From Syngnathus acus (lineage: Eukaryota > Chordata > Actinopteri > Syngnathiformes > Syngnathidae), in assembly GCF_901709675.1 (NCBI RefSeq), contig NC_051106.1:4660001-4724000 (forward strand): a DNA stretch of 64,000 bases, given 5' to 3'. The position numbers and the translations under genes are program-made. The notes beneath the pieces were generated by a model. The model saw nothing but the letters and a program-made list of their open reading frames with translations. It made no database searches and was not told where the DNA came from. Position 1 is the first letter of the stretch. Every line of letters starts with the position of its first letter. Positions 1-11,813 of the stretch are shown here, piece after piece.

Positions 1-3000
1 AAAAGTGACCCACATTTGAATTTTGCAAGGCTTAACAAATACAAATTAAAATAGTATTTTATAAGATTTAGAGACGTGCGTATTTTATAAGCCACTCTTA
101 CTTGGAATTTTTTTTTTCTATGATATGATATGATAATCAGAATTTAAATTCGGTTTCACTTTACATGAGTTTATATTAATAATACATAATTTTCGTTGAT
201 GTATTTATCAAATTGTTCTTATTAACATCATTACTATTTTGCTGGACTGGCTGAAAGATAGCAGGAATATATTATCTTTTTGTTGTATGGTGTTTCCACA
301 ATGACTTGGGGTGTGTTCAAAGTTTGCACTACTATAGTTCTTCCTTTGCACCATGAAGTGTTAAAGCATTTGCAAACTGACATGAACGTTTTGGTTGAGT
401 TGCACCTGCAGCTGCACCCTTGTCCAGGGAAAATCAGTTGAAATTCGATTTCCTTCTCACTTTTCTTCACGTATTTCAAAACATGAAATGAAAGTTAAGC
501 TTAAGTCATAGTTTTCTTGTCGGCACTTGTCTTTGGTAGAAAAGAAGTGATTGTGGCGTGAAGTGGGAGTGTGAGGTCGTCACAACGTATCCCGAGCTGA
601 AAGGGAGTAGTCTTTCAAGAGGCTCCATCAAGAGACTTAGAGTGCATTGAAGAACAGAGTTAAAATCACCTCTCGAGAAACAGTGCAGCTGTTGCGGGAG
701 TGGGAGTGGAATCAGCACATCGCCTCTAATCCTGATAATCAGCTCACAGCCTGCTTATAGTCAAAACACAAGTGACAAAATCCAGCGGCCTCAGAATGTA
801 GCAGATTAAACGGCCCGCCTACTATGATGATTGACAGCAAATTTAAAGTGGTTCAACATCTCACTCGGATCACACTGAGAGACTGCTTGTTATTTCTTCA
901 CTCAAAGCTCTTTTTAATCAGTCATGCTGCTCACTTATGAACCTGACTGCCACAATATCCTCTGGCTGTTTTTGTTGAGAGAGAGAATGTCTGTTCTACA
1001 GTGTCAAGATATAAAAGACAAGCATTGAAAGAGGCGGGATGGTCTGATAGGGTCAATAGAGGAGATTTGACATAATTGCTTCAATGATATATCAATATTT
1101 TATTCTGATTATTACCATGCAGTTATTGGGTTATCAAAAGAGGCAGAAAGTGGTGAATTTCTGACAGGTGGCAATTTTCACCACATCCAGCAGATGGTGC
1201 TGTTGTTGCGTCTTCATAATAAGTGATTTATATTTAATACAGAACGGCCAAATTAATCGCAAGACTTGACCGACATTTCCAATGGCCTGTGAGACCTGTG
1301 AACACTGCCTAGCAACAAGAGGCCGAGAAAAATCATCCAGTCGTTCGATCGTTTTATAATGGCTCTTGAATGATTTCTATTGTTTATAAAAAAAATTAAA
1401 AAGCACTTTAGACAGGAAGAGGTTCAATATTTAACTATATTAATCATATAAATATGACCAAAATCCAAACTGATCTATTTATTTAATTCTAAATCTTCAC
1501 TTGAGTTTGAATCTAAATAACAAGCTCCCAAAAAACAGCCGCTTCCTTTCCACAAAACAATACTTGAATTACACACGCGTGTCTGTTTGTGTTGATGTTG
1601 TGTTTCCCCTCCGTCTTGTTCATGTCAAGTGTGTGACATCACAGTTGCACAAGTTGTAGTCCAGTCCTTTGGCAGAGGCAGCTTTCTTAAACATCTGCAT
1701 AAAGAACACATCTCTACAAGTGTCTTGTTTTCCTGCCTGTGATTTCTGCACAGTGACCTACAAGCTGCAAGGAGTGGCAATGTTGTGGTATTTCTCTACA
1801 GTTGTAATGTCTCCACCCTGGGGACAGTCGCAATCAGGAAATATGGATTTCTACTTCCTCCGGCAGAGAAGATGGAGCGGTGGCGCTCGGGGCAGCCGTC
1901 TACTCAGCAGGCTTTAATCTCCCATCTGGATGTAATTTAGTGTGGTTTACACAGGGAGAGCAGCGTTTACTGTAATGGAGACCACAATTACCACTGCTCA
2001 GCCTTATCTGGAGACCTGTCGTGTGTGTTTGTGTGCATGTGTGTTTCAATCGGACAGTGCGGTGCGCTTTGGTCTGTGTTCAACATCTGTACATGAATTA
2101 ATGGACTTAGGCTGAGGAAATTGTGTTTATAAAAAACATTTATGTGGATTTTACCGCTTTCTGTCGCTTATCCACTGATTGCTTTCAAAGTAATTGAAGG
2201 AAAATGATTGTTTTTAAAGCAGTGATGCAGATTGCTTTATTTCAAAATAGGATGTTATAACACTGATTATTTTTAGTGTTACCATTCGTGGCTTGACTTT
2301 TTTTTACCAGATGACTAGCGCATTTAGCATTAGCTGCCCCGCATTGCAACCACAAAGCATGGACCGACCCCCCCGAGAGATCCATCTGGTCACTGTCAGA
2401 CCTGTAATGGTCCTGCTGTCACCATGGGTGCCCCCACCTCGTGTCTACACAACAGAAATCACTGTCCTTTTCCAGTTTGTAGTGAATGGATACAGTCGAC
2501 GGCCTGCAGCCCCTACGAGAGCCTTTCGAGTTAATGTTATGGTCATGGTGTCGCTCATCTGGCATCTGCTTCTCGAAGAGTGAGGAGGGGCTCGGTTTCT
2601 CACTCATCTAACGGCCCCTCTGTTTGTATTCACTTGTTCTGCTTTAGTGCTTCTGCTGCTGTGTGGTCTGATGAGTAAAGACTCAAAAGGGTTTGGTTTT
2701 TAAAGCAGTTTGGCGTGGCTATCTTGCTGGTCACCATCTAGAAAATGGAGAAGCTATTACAGGTTAACTATGTGGGAGAGGAGCGTGATGGCCAGAAAGA
2801 GTCCAGGGTTGCACCGACGTTATTGCGATGGACAGAACATAGTCCGAGTGATGCAATATGATACCAAGAAATGATGTAACTCCTTAACTAAAAGCCTTCT
2901 TTGTCTATTTGTGCTGTAAATTGATGGGTATGCCTGCTCTTGTTATTTGTGATTGACATTTTCTGCAAACCCTTCCTTCCATCTGCTTCACTGGAGCTGA

Positions 3001-4565
3001 CAAACACCAAGTCTGAGAACCACATGTGGTGAGATTGAGTCAGATGGAGTGTTCCGAGGGATCCCAGTTTGTGATTGCTTCACTTTGACAATGTATGTCA
3101 TTTGTCTGACAGATTTAGTCTCAATAATATGTTATCCAGCCAACTCTCCCTTTTTTAGTGATTTCATTACATACTGTACAAATAACAGAGCGGTAAACAC
3201 AGGTTGTGAAATTATGGCCGGATAGAGATCTTATTATTTTAATTTAAAAAAGAGCAAGGTCAAATTTGATTTAAAGGTCAGATAATCAAAAATGTTGGAC
3301 CAATAATAGAAGGTTGCTGTGAGGCAGATCATAGTGGAGTGACGCAAGAAACCAAGAAAGTCAACAAGTGTTTAAAAATGTTTTTTGTACTTCTCACACT
3401 TAGTCAAATAAATACAGTAAATGCTGTTAGGAGAAACCGAAACGTCTACGTGACGCTCCTCATGCAACTTTCTTAATCTGCCAGCTTTTTGTGGGCGGCT
3501 CCTCTGCTCTTAGCCACGGGAGGTGCCAACGATTCTTCCTCGTCATGTTAACCCATAACCAAGGTCAGAAAATCCTCACCGCATTCGAAACAACCGCTGC
3601 GGACTAGAGCCAAAAAGTTCTTGTGATGTGGCGGAGTCTCAACCAAATCTCCTGAAAAGGAGCGAGCACATCATATGCTAATTAACCCTGGAAAAGGATT
3701 TTAGACATCAGCTCGAGTGAATCTGACGTTTAACAATAATTGAAGCTGTACTGTGACTGTCAAGATCTTAGTCAGCCTCACTGATGACTTTGCATTTTAG
3801 CTGCATGAGCAAGAAGAGAGCAGCTCTGTCAACACAGGCAGGCCTGAGACTAAGTGGTTGCCTGGATCCTCTTGTAGATTCGAACATAACGTCCGTCGCA
3901 GATGAGTTGTCGATAAATGGACCTTCCTGGAACTCATCAAGATGATGGCTGTAGTTTAACAAGGGGTCCTGTCAAATCCTGTTCTGTAAAGAACAGTGTT
4001 ATGGTAGCAGGACATTCTTTTTTTAATCGCATTGTCTAAGGAAAATGCGCTGCACTGACAGATGCTATCCTAATTTTGGTTCATAACAGGAAGAGGAAGC
4101 ATTTTGGACAGATGGTGTCAAAAGCAGCAGCATCACGGAAATTCATTGTCTGTCTGGTCACTGTTGTATAACTTGCACTGTAGTAATTGTGTTTATGTGC
4201 CCTGATAGTCAAGTTCAGCAGAAAAAAAGATAGTGAAAGCAGGTTAGCCAGTCCAGAGAGTCCCATTTTACCCAGAGGGGATTTCTCTTCCCCAAATGGC
4301 GTCAGCCAGGGGATCTGTGTTTTCACAAGCAAATGAAAAATGAAATTTGTTTATCGTGTGATGCTGGGAACATAAATGGCTCGGACCATGAATGAGAAGA
4401 ATAAAAAAAATCTCAGTTTAATCCAGTCAGGAACTTGATCATATTATATGTATATTTGTATATTTATTTATTCATTTATTTTTTGTTAGGCATAGAGGAG
4501 AAAGTTGCCTAATTGTTTCATATACATCCAAACAATCTTTTGAATTATAATCTATTCTCTTCCAG
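1..4565. other. non-coding flank / presumed pgf intron 1 or upstream region
   Basis: I found no exon that can be supported here. The stretch is AT-rich with stop codons in all frames, and the longer open frames have no recognisable domain. Because the first pgf exon I can see (4566) begins with a splice acceptor, at least part of this region should be pgf intron 1 and may hide the signal-peptide exon. I looked for an ATG followed by a hydrophobic run and a phase-0 donor. The only weak candidate is the short ATG frame near 2143 that ends at a GTAATT donor, and it is not convincing. Confidence 0.5.
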
Positions 4566-6137
4566 AGTCTCCCCGCATTGAGCGTAAACAGCACAACAAA
4601 CGGTGAGTATTTTTTACTTGTTTTAAATGTACACTCGGTGAAATATTTTTACACCTTAGACGATTGAATAGTCAATAAACAGTAGAATTAAGTGATAATC
4701 AATGTGTAAGGATTCATGACTCGATTCATGTGATACTGACTTAAGATTTTGAAGTTCATGCCTCCGTCATCCCCGGATGTATCTCCAGCCTTCCCCCCCA
4801 TGTCTGCTTTTATAAACAACTGTTGTAGTGTCAGGCTCGGTTCTGTAACCTCGGAGGTCAAAGCAGTCCCAGAGGTGCCTGCGGGGCAGCTCGGCTCCAG
4901 CAGGGCTCCCTTCATGGCCATATTTCTCATGTTTATTTTCGCTCCCTTCTCTGTTTGGTCAACTATAGTCGACCCTGTTCCTCTCCCTGTGACTCTACAA
5001 CTGGGACACTTTTACACACGTTTACCTCATGGGACTGTTTACTGTACGTTATGTAAATATTTGAATACTTGACTTTTCTTAATTTGTAATTAAGCTAAAC
5101 TGGAAAAGATAAATTGTATGTACTGCTAAGTCTATTGCCGTCAAGCTAGTAAAGTTTAAATACAGTATAATCTGAAATGATGACTGCAATATGTTCGAAC
5201 AGGGTCTAAGTCAAATTGTCTTAATGTTAGCGTTGTTTGTAATTGTGCAAGCAGCACCCACGGTGTTGCTGTTCCAAGACGTGTGGGCTCGGAGCCTGTG
5301 CCGAACCATTGAGAAGCTGGTGGAGGTGGTGCAGGAGTACCCATCAGAGGTGGAGCACATCTACAGTCCTGCTTGTGTGCCTCTGGTGAGGTGTGCAGGC
5401 TGCTGCGGGGATGAGAAGCTCGAGTGCCATCCCACCCTCACCACTAATGTTACAATGCAGGTAGGACCGGAGCTCAACAAAGAATGTTGGCTGTCTTCTT
5501 TACTCCTTATTCCCATTATTTTCTCCAGCTGCTGAAAATAAGGCCGGCAGAGCTTGGCGAGGAATATGTTGAGATGACCTTTGTGGAGCATCAGACATGT
5601 GAATGTAGGTAAGAAAAAAAGGCAACATCATATCTATATATATATTTTTTTTAAATATACTCTCACGGGACAGATCATTACCAGCCAATCACAGGGTGCA
5701 TATAGACAAATAACTATTCACATTTACAAACGATTTTGAATCTTCATTTTGTATCCAGCTGTTGAAGTGTGGCTAGTGTGTGTGTTAAAACATATACTTT
5801 GATGTTTTGCCTTCATACTAATTTTGAATTTTGTTCCTCAGAGTCAGAAAACCTGTTGGGAAGGTCGAAAGGTAAAATAATAAATACTGTTTATAAAAAA
5901 AAAAAAAACATTTTCGAAGATTGTCTTTTCCTTTAGGGGGTTAAAATACATTTAAATAAATTTTTCATTGCTGCAGGAAAAGGCAAAGAGGAAAAGGACG
6001 GAGGAGAAAGGAGAAGCAAAAAACAAAAGACTGTGACAGGTGAAGGCCCAAAACAATAGAAACAATTCTGATGGCTGATCTCCATAAAAGACTCGCCTTA
6101 TGTCTTGTCGTTCAGGTGCCAAATCCCTCGAAGGTAA
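4566..6137 (+). CDS. pgf: placenta growth factor (VEGF family), first exon not identified
   Basis: This is a secreted dimeric growth factor of the PDGF/VEGF cystine-knot family, expected to bind VEGFR1-type receptors. The visible exons are 4566-4602, 5255-5460, 5529-5608, 5842-5871, 5977-6039 and 6116-6137. They join in frame to 145 residues plus stop. Exon 2 (37 nt, ends phase 1) and the 30-nt fifth exon copy the VEGF/PGF gene plan. The knot domain has eight cysteines in family order, including [15 protein letters not shown] and TCEC. NVTMQLLKIR matches PGF closely, with a likely N-glycosylated NVT. Exon 6 encodes a very basic heparin-binding stretch ([16 protein letters not shown]) and a final CQIPRR, as in the heparin-binding PlGF isoform. 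PGF fits better than VEGF-A because of SEVEH, LLKIR and the basic tail. The signal-peptide exon is missing from this model. An alternative start at 5191 is discussed in the findings. Confidence 0.85.
5670..5735. repeat. fragment of a common teleost dispersed repeat (pgf intron)
   Basis: The stretch around CCAGCCAATCACAGGG, followed by a 'catatagacaaataactattcacatt' type sentence, is a phrase I recognise as widely dispersed in fish genomes. A related phrase occurs at 46123-46235. The repeat class is not certain. It lies wholly in the intron after the 80-nt pgf exon and does not touch splice sites. Confidence 0.4.
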
Positions 6138-6540
6138 CTGCAGCAGCCAGCCAAAGCCCTGCTGCAGTGTTGCTCGCTTTCCAGCCCACTGACGGCATCA
6201 AGCGTCTCTTTTCGCTCTTCTTTCAATGCTGAGTGTGCAGCAGGAGACTCCAAACAGTTGGGGCTGTTGTGAAGGCATACCCATTTGGTGATGAGCACAG
6301 TGTTTGTGATGACAAAGTTCAACAGAAAATGTGCTTGCATTGCTGGAAAGCATGCTGTTACACACGGTTGACACAAAGGACACACACCTGGGAGCCAAGT
6401 GCAATGTTGGAACAAACAGAATGATTACACTTGTTATCACTGTATCAGGTATGATAAATGTTACATTTCTTTGGTATTTAAAAATTGTTACTTGTGTGTT
6501 TAATATCTATATTTATTGACTGAAATACCAGAATAAAAAT
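6138..6540 (+). other. pgf: pgf 3' UTR with poly(A) signal at 6532-6537
   Basis: The pgf stop codon is followed by about 390 bases without another exon, ending at an AATAAA at 6532-6537. That gives a 3' UTR of roughly 400 nt. Confidence 0.5.
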
Positions 6541-6714
6541 GGACCAAAAATACTGTTTTGTCCAAACCTGCTTTGACTCATAACTGCATTATAAGTCAAA
6601 TGTTTCCCTCTAGTGTCCGTAAGAACAATTTCAGTGCTGATGAGAGAGATGGACAGAAGACACATCAGCGCACTGAGGGTTAATCTTCTGCGTTGTGGCT
6701 TTTTGGGGAACTAT

Positions 6715-6800
6715 GAATAATAATAGTAATAATAATAACAATAATAGTAATTATTATTATTATTAATGATAATAATAATAATAATATTATTCATTATTGT
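6715..6800. repeat. AAT/ATT trinucleotide microsatellite
   Basis: An imperfect run of AAT and ATT triplets spans about 85 bases and switches strand part-way, so it can fold back on itself. A direct repeat of about 25 bases (GTAACCGCTATTTTCCAACA core) follows, copied at about 6823-6842 and 6871-6890. It lies between the end of pgf and the cipc promoter. Confidence 0.75.
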
Positions 6801-6966
6801 TATTGTTATTATTGTAAAAAAAGTAACCGCTATTTTCCAACATTATTATTAGTTATGGTAAAAAAAAAAAGTAACCGCTATTTTCCAACAGGGGGCAGAA
6901 GGGACACAATACTAAAGTTTGGAGCTATGTAGAGCAAAGAAGAAGAACCGGAGCAACTCCGTCGCA

Positions 6967-6974
6967 TGACGTCA
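6967..6974. promoter_or_regulatory. cipc: perfect CRE upstream of cipc
   Basis: A full palindromic TGACGTCA lies about 130 bases before the probable donor of the non-coding first exon of cipc. CREs bind CREB/ATF proteins and are common in light- or cAMP-inducible clock genes. The functional role is inferred from sequence and position only. Confidence 0.55.
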
Positions 6975-7103
6975 ATCTACAATAACAAGAAAACGGGAAA
7001 AGGCTGAATAACAATACCTCAATAAAAACAACAACAACACACACATACACACGTTGCCTGGGTCTATTTGACGGGTGTCTGCTTTGAATCCCGACTCTTA
7101 TTG
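6975..7103 (+). other. cipc: probable cipc non-coding exon 1 (5' end approximate)
   Basis: A good splice donor (TTG|GTAAGG) ends at 7103 and no ATG-bearing frame leads into it. The first cipc coding exon starts with an acceptor at 7758, 12 bases before its ATG, so an upstream non-coding exon is required. The start coordinate is only a guess. The transcription start was not located. Confidence 0.4.
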
Positions 7104-7380
7104 GTAAGGCTTATAATTTGAGGTACATGTTTACATAGATGTTATTGTCTCTCGACGCGCTGGTTGCCACGCCAACTATATACGTGCTAATATTAGCCTA
7201 CGTGCGTTTCAAATAGTTACAAAAAAGTTCAACTGCAAAACCAATGATGTTCAATACACATATTGTTTAATGCAAGCGATTGCGGTGGCTCTGATCGTTT
7301 GCCTGAAGTTTGCGTTGCTCGCTAATGTTAGCAAACGTCGCAACAACGCGCTGGCACACCCTCAATTTGGAATCGTAGCA

Positions 7381-7386
7381 CACGTG
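7381..7386. promoter_or_regulatory. cipc: canonical CACGTG E-box in cipc intron 1
   Basis: A perfect CACGTG E-box, the CLOCK:BMAL1 target sequence, sits in the presumed first intron about 280 bases from the exon 1 donor. CIPC represses CLOCK, so an E-box here would close a feedback loop. A second perfect CRE follows at 7494-7501. A single E-box can occur by chance; the cluster is more persuasive than any one site. Confidence 0.5.
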
Positions 7387-7493
7387 ACTGTAAAACTGCT
7401 TTTTTGTGAATATATGCAAATGAATTATACTGCGTTTGTTTACCAGATTGTGTTTTTCCTCGATATGATGAATGTGCATGTTCTGTTTGTCAC

Positions 7494-7501
7494 TGACGTC
7501 A
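7494..7501. promoter_or_regulatory. cipc: second perfect CRE in cipc intron 1
   Basis: TGACGTCA occurs again here, running into ACTCA so that it also overlaps an AP-1-like half site. It lies about 110 bases after the E-box and about 270 bases before the first coding exon. Confidence 0.5.
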
Positions 7502-7770
7502 CTCATAATTTGCATGATTTAAAATCAGCGTCATTCTAATATTCGACGAATCTGAAAATGAATTCCTGCTTATAAATAATTACCAAGCTAAATTGTTTTG
7601 AGTTTTGTTGTTTTGTTTTGCTGATCAATTACTGTTTCTTTATTTACCAAACAAATCATGGGAATGATTCCAGTGATGATTCCTGATGAGACAAGCCAAA
7701 AGTCATAACAATGTTTTATGTTCATCAACTTTATTCAATTCAATTTTATTCTCTGCAGGGTGAGACAAAC

Positions 7771-9857
7771 ATGAGCACCTTTAGGCAACCCGTTCAACAC
7801 CGGACATCATCCATCACCAGGGTAACACACCATGCCACATCAAAACAGGATTTGGAACGAGATTCGGGATTCTCAGGTTAGAATTTCGTTGTATTCTTGT
7901 TTAGATAACAATTATTAAATACTTTTGCTCAGTGTTATCATACCATCAAAATCTGGAGTAAGAGAATTATGAGACCGCACTTTACTGAAATGCATATTGA
8001 CAAGCCACAATGGGACAAAGTTCTTGTGACAATCATTGTAGGTTTTGCTTTCATCAACAGAGTGTTAACAATCGTGTCCACTTGTGTACGTTTTTGAAAA
8101 GGAAAGAAAAAGGTCAATCACAATCAGAGCGGGAGATCAAGGGCACGTTATGTGTCTTGTGCTAGGTCACTGAGGTCGGTCTTAAATAACGAAAAGCAAT
8201 CACCTGCACTGGTTGAAACCTGATTGGGTTGATGGTTGTTGTTTTTTCCCATAAAGCCTCAAGATGCGAATCTACATCTGCCGATAGTGGATTAATGTTC
8301 TCCCACATAAAGTGGTAACATTAGACGAGTCAAATGTGACGAGCTGACTTGTGTATCATCCCTTCCAGATGCCAGCTCTGAGTACCTGAGTGCAGTTGAT
8401 GGGACTGACTCCGAGGATGCAGGCAGGAGAAGGTCCACGGTCAGCCAGGACACGGCCGGACTGCAGCTTGCCGTGATGGGAGGCTCCTACGCTGGACTTT
8501 CCCCGATGCTCATTATGAATAATTTTGTCCTCAATCAGGTAAAAGCAGCATGAACACAAGTATCTATCTACCTATGGCAGCAGATTTGAATCAAACTGGC
8601 ATTGTATTGTGAAGACTGATACTCAATTGACCTATTTGATACTTTTATGCTTGTCCATCTGCCACAACTGAGAGATTTAATACGTAGGTCTCAGTTTTTA
8701 TTGATAATTTTATCTCTATATTTTGTGTCTTTCCGTACTGCCGCTCGGTGACCTAATAATCATTTACAGGAGGGTTCATTTTGTTACGTCAGTATCGATT
8801 CTCAATCAAGCAGTTCATGCTTAAATCCTCAAGCGGTGATTTGATTGCTCCAGCAACACTGGACTTCCTGGTGGTGTGCGTTTACCAGCTTGAAATGGAT
8901 TCTGGTGCGATTTCTCTGACCGTGTGGGTTCTTTGGTATAGTGTGCATGTTACCATCTGGATCCTGGACCACATCAGGAAGCGTGTAATTCAAAAGCGGC
9001 AAACTGTGAACACAACCTTCGTTGTTGAAGACATTTGACATCCGATTCCAAAAGTTGATTAAATCTCAAATGTCGTATGATCTTTTCTTCTACTCATATA
9101 GTCGATAATCTTTTCATATTGTTTTTAGCCATCGCAAGTGACTCCAGCTGAGAAACAGTGGGGCTTCCCCTCATCTCTTGATGTCATGCCTCAATCTCAA
9201 ATGCTTCTCCTTCAACCTATGATGTCACCAAAAACAACCCCTGAAAATCTCCCGCAGTCCAAAATGTCCACCCTCAGGACCTACCCCAGAATCGCCCCGA
9301 TCCCAGCGGACACACCCTCAAAGAGGTCAGGATCTTCTAGAATGAGGGGAAATTCATCTTGGGCTTACAACCAGCGACACAGAAAACATGGCAACAGGCA
9401 GCACGCCACCCCCACCCCTGAACCTCGGGTTCCCAGCAAATCCGCCTTGTCCAAGTTTGACGTATCAAACAACCAAAGCCCTGTGCCATCAGAGAGCTCA
9501 GAGCTTCTTCATGAGAAGTGTCTTTCCTCAGTGACAGGGACCTCCGTCCCCCCCAGCACATACCACTCTAGGATCGACCTGGACGACAACCAGCTGTGTC
9601 CTGACATTAACTCGGACGGCTTCTTGGCAGAGAGCAATAAATCGAAGCGTTTCAGCAATACTTACAACATCTTGAGCAACTCCGGCCTGTTGGGCATCAC
9701 CTTGCGCACCAAGCAGCTGATCAAGGACAACAAGCGCACCCAAAGTCAACTGCAGCTTCTTCAGGAGCATACGGCGCTCCTGCTGGAAGCGCTGGGAAGT
9801 GGAGACCCTCAGTTGTGGACTAAACTCCAGCTCTGTCTGCAGGACTTTAAAAAGTAA
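7771..9857 (+). CDS. cipc: CLOCK-interacting pacemaker
   Basis: CIPC is a vertebrate-specific repressor that binds CLOCK and lowers CLOCK:BMAL1 transcription. The coding exons are 7771-7876, 8369-8538 and 9129-9857, giving 334 residues. The phases (1, 0) agree and no stop interrupts the join. Recognition rests on an early 'ERDSGFSD.SSEYLSA' block, a 'LSPMLIMNNFVLNQ' block, a low-complexity Ser/Pro-rich middle, and the conserved C-terminal helix (SKRFSNTYNILSNSGLLGIT through TKQLIKDNKRTQSQLQLL) that resembles the mammalian [20 protein letters not shown] region. That C-terminal part is the likely coiled-coil CLOCK-binding region. The start ATG is the first in its exon and lies 12 bases from the acceptor. 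Human CIPC is about 400 aa, so this orthologue is shorter, mainly in the Ser/Pro-rich part. Confidence 0.92.
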
Positions 9858-11738
9858 TGCTACATGGCTAGCATTTGCTAATGTGAGGAGCCAGAATGTC
9901 ACCAGCCTTTTATGTACGCTTTCAATTGTATTTATTTTGTTACTGCTGTATTTGTGCTATTTTTTTTTTTTTACGCTTGTTTTTTAACGTAATGACATCA
10001 TCATACTATTATAGCTAAAAAGCATATCAGACTGTGCACTTTAGAATCTTGCTATCTGCTTGCTTTTTTTAATATGTAAAACCGAATGGCTAACTGTGCC
10101 TTTCGTATGTGTGTGCTTACGTTAGAGCTTGAATTAGTGTCATAGTTCGTCAAAAAGTAAACATCAAGCCATACGGTACATGGGTGAGTTTTAATGGCAA
10201 GTTGTAATATTATACAGTATTTTGTTTATTTAGACAGTCAGTCGTATTAAGATGGTGTCTGTCCTGTTTTTAATAGAAACAAATTGTACCTTTCTTTTTG
10301 TGAAGCGTGCCTCTTGTTCGAAAGTCACCTTGACCATTGGTCATAAAACTTGGTTTGAAAAGTCATTTATTCTCTGTCCATTTTGATTCATCTGCGACTC
10401 ATTTAAATTCAAGATGTAACCTTACATGGTGTATCTCCTGAGTGCTGTTAAATTGAAGACAATATTATAAGCACTTGGGATTTACATATTTACCAACCAC
10501 ACACAAAAACCTTTGTAAGACTTAAAAGTATTTGATGAAATCTTAAACCGTCAAACAGTAGCTGCTTTATACCAATGGAAAGTCCTTAGTATTAGCAATG
10601 TACAGCAATTGCTTCATCTGTGGAGCCATTGTGTATGAAGCACATAAGTATGACATGATATTATGGCACATTGTGATTAATACCCTGGATAATATCACTG
10701 TGTAGCCAGCCCATCATCAACCAGGCTGCCACATTCTCAAGAGCAGACAACAATGTTGCGTGGATGTTTGAGGATCACTCTTGCCTGCTAGCCCTTGACA
10801 CCGAATGTAAGAACTGTAAAAATACATTTCCTGAATGTGCTTTGCTCTGTGCGTGGAGGAGCATTCAAGAGAGAAAGAGAAATGCAAAGCAAGGAATGTT
10901 TGTGGTCCTTAATAATTTAAATATTGCCTTCTAAAACGCACCTTAAAAGACAAATGGATACTTTTATGCTCACTGTGTATGGCTCCTCTCCTTAAAGGAA
11001 TGTATGGCAAGAAATACACGCAAATACAATGGAACCTCTGAAGTTGAGTGGAAAAACACCAGCAAATTTGTTTCGCTTATTAAAAGTTGTGATGATAAAC
11101 ATAGAATAGGTAATGAAACCTAATACTGACAATGACAAATGTTTGACTGCTCAGTACAATATCGGCAGTACAATAGATTAAACACTATTAATTAACCTAG
11201 CAGTTATTTACATGAAGAGCATGTACCCGTAAGCATAATGGCTAATGAATAGCATGAAAATGTCTAGACAAACTTAAATGGCACATTTTATTTTGTGTAC
11301 TAACATCCTACCCACCCCCCAAAAAGTCATAATTGCCTATACATGCCAAAAGATGGTGGCAAAGGCTTACTTTTGTCTAAATAAAGCTCCTCAGTCACTT
11401 AAAGAAAAAGCAATAGTACAACACTTAGCTTTGACGAATGGATTAAAACAGCTAATTAAATTGTGAGTAGTGTTGATTTATCTTAGCTGGATAATTAATA
11501 ATTAATCTCTATTGTAAATACTACATTACTTTTTGTTATGATATTAGAAAAGCACAATCCTAGTCTATTTGTTCAGCAAGAAAAGTATTTTTGATCTAGG
11601 AAATAGTAAACATTCTGTTCCAGGGTCAATTTGTGACACCAGAGAACCTTTCAAAGTCTGCTTTTGTGCAATTTTACAGGTTTTGCAAAAGTCTGGAGAG
11701 GTTCCACTCAATTTTGCATGTATACAATTCGCCTTACA
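9858..11738 (+). other. cipc 3' UTR followed by tail-to-tail spacer
   Basis: No exon was seen. The first part is T-rich and should be the cipc 3' UTR. An AATAAA at 11380-11385 is one possible end, giving a UTR of about 1.5 kb, but a shorter one is equally possible. The rest separates cipc from the oppositely oriented zdhhc22. Confidence 0.4.
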
Positions 11739-11744
11739 TTTATT
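11739..11744 (-). terminator. zdhhc22: possible zdhhc22 poly(A) signal
   Basis: TTTATT on the given strand reads AATAAA on the gene's strand, about 70 bases past the stop codon. It would give a very short 3' UTR, so a more distal signal may also be used. Confidence 0.3.
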
Positions 11745-11813
11745 CCAACATGTTTTTTTTTTTTTTGTGTGATCTATTGGAAGCTGCTGATAAATGAATA
11801 ATAAGATTTCTGG

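Noticed and set aside
4915-5072. Hydrophobic ATG frame ([15 protein letters not shown]..) considered as the pgf signal-peptide exon
   Set aside because: It lies after the better-supported exon 2 (4566-4602), has no suitable donor in the right phase, and does not join in frame to exon 3.
6715-6800. AAT/ATT tract considered as a transposon terminus or CRISPR-like array
   Set aside because: It is a simple trinucleotide microsatellite with no spacers or conserved flanks.
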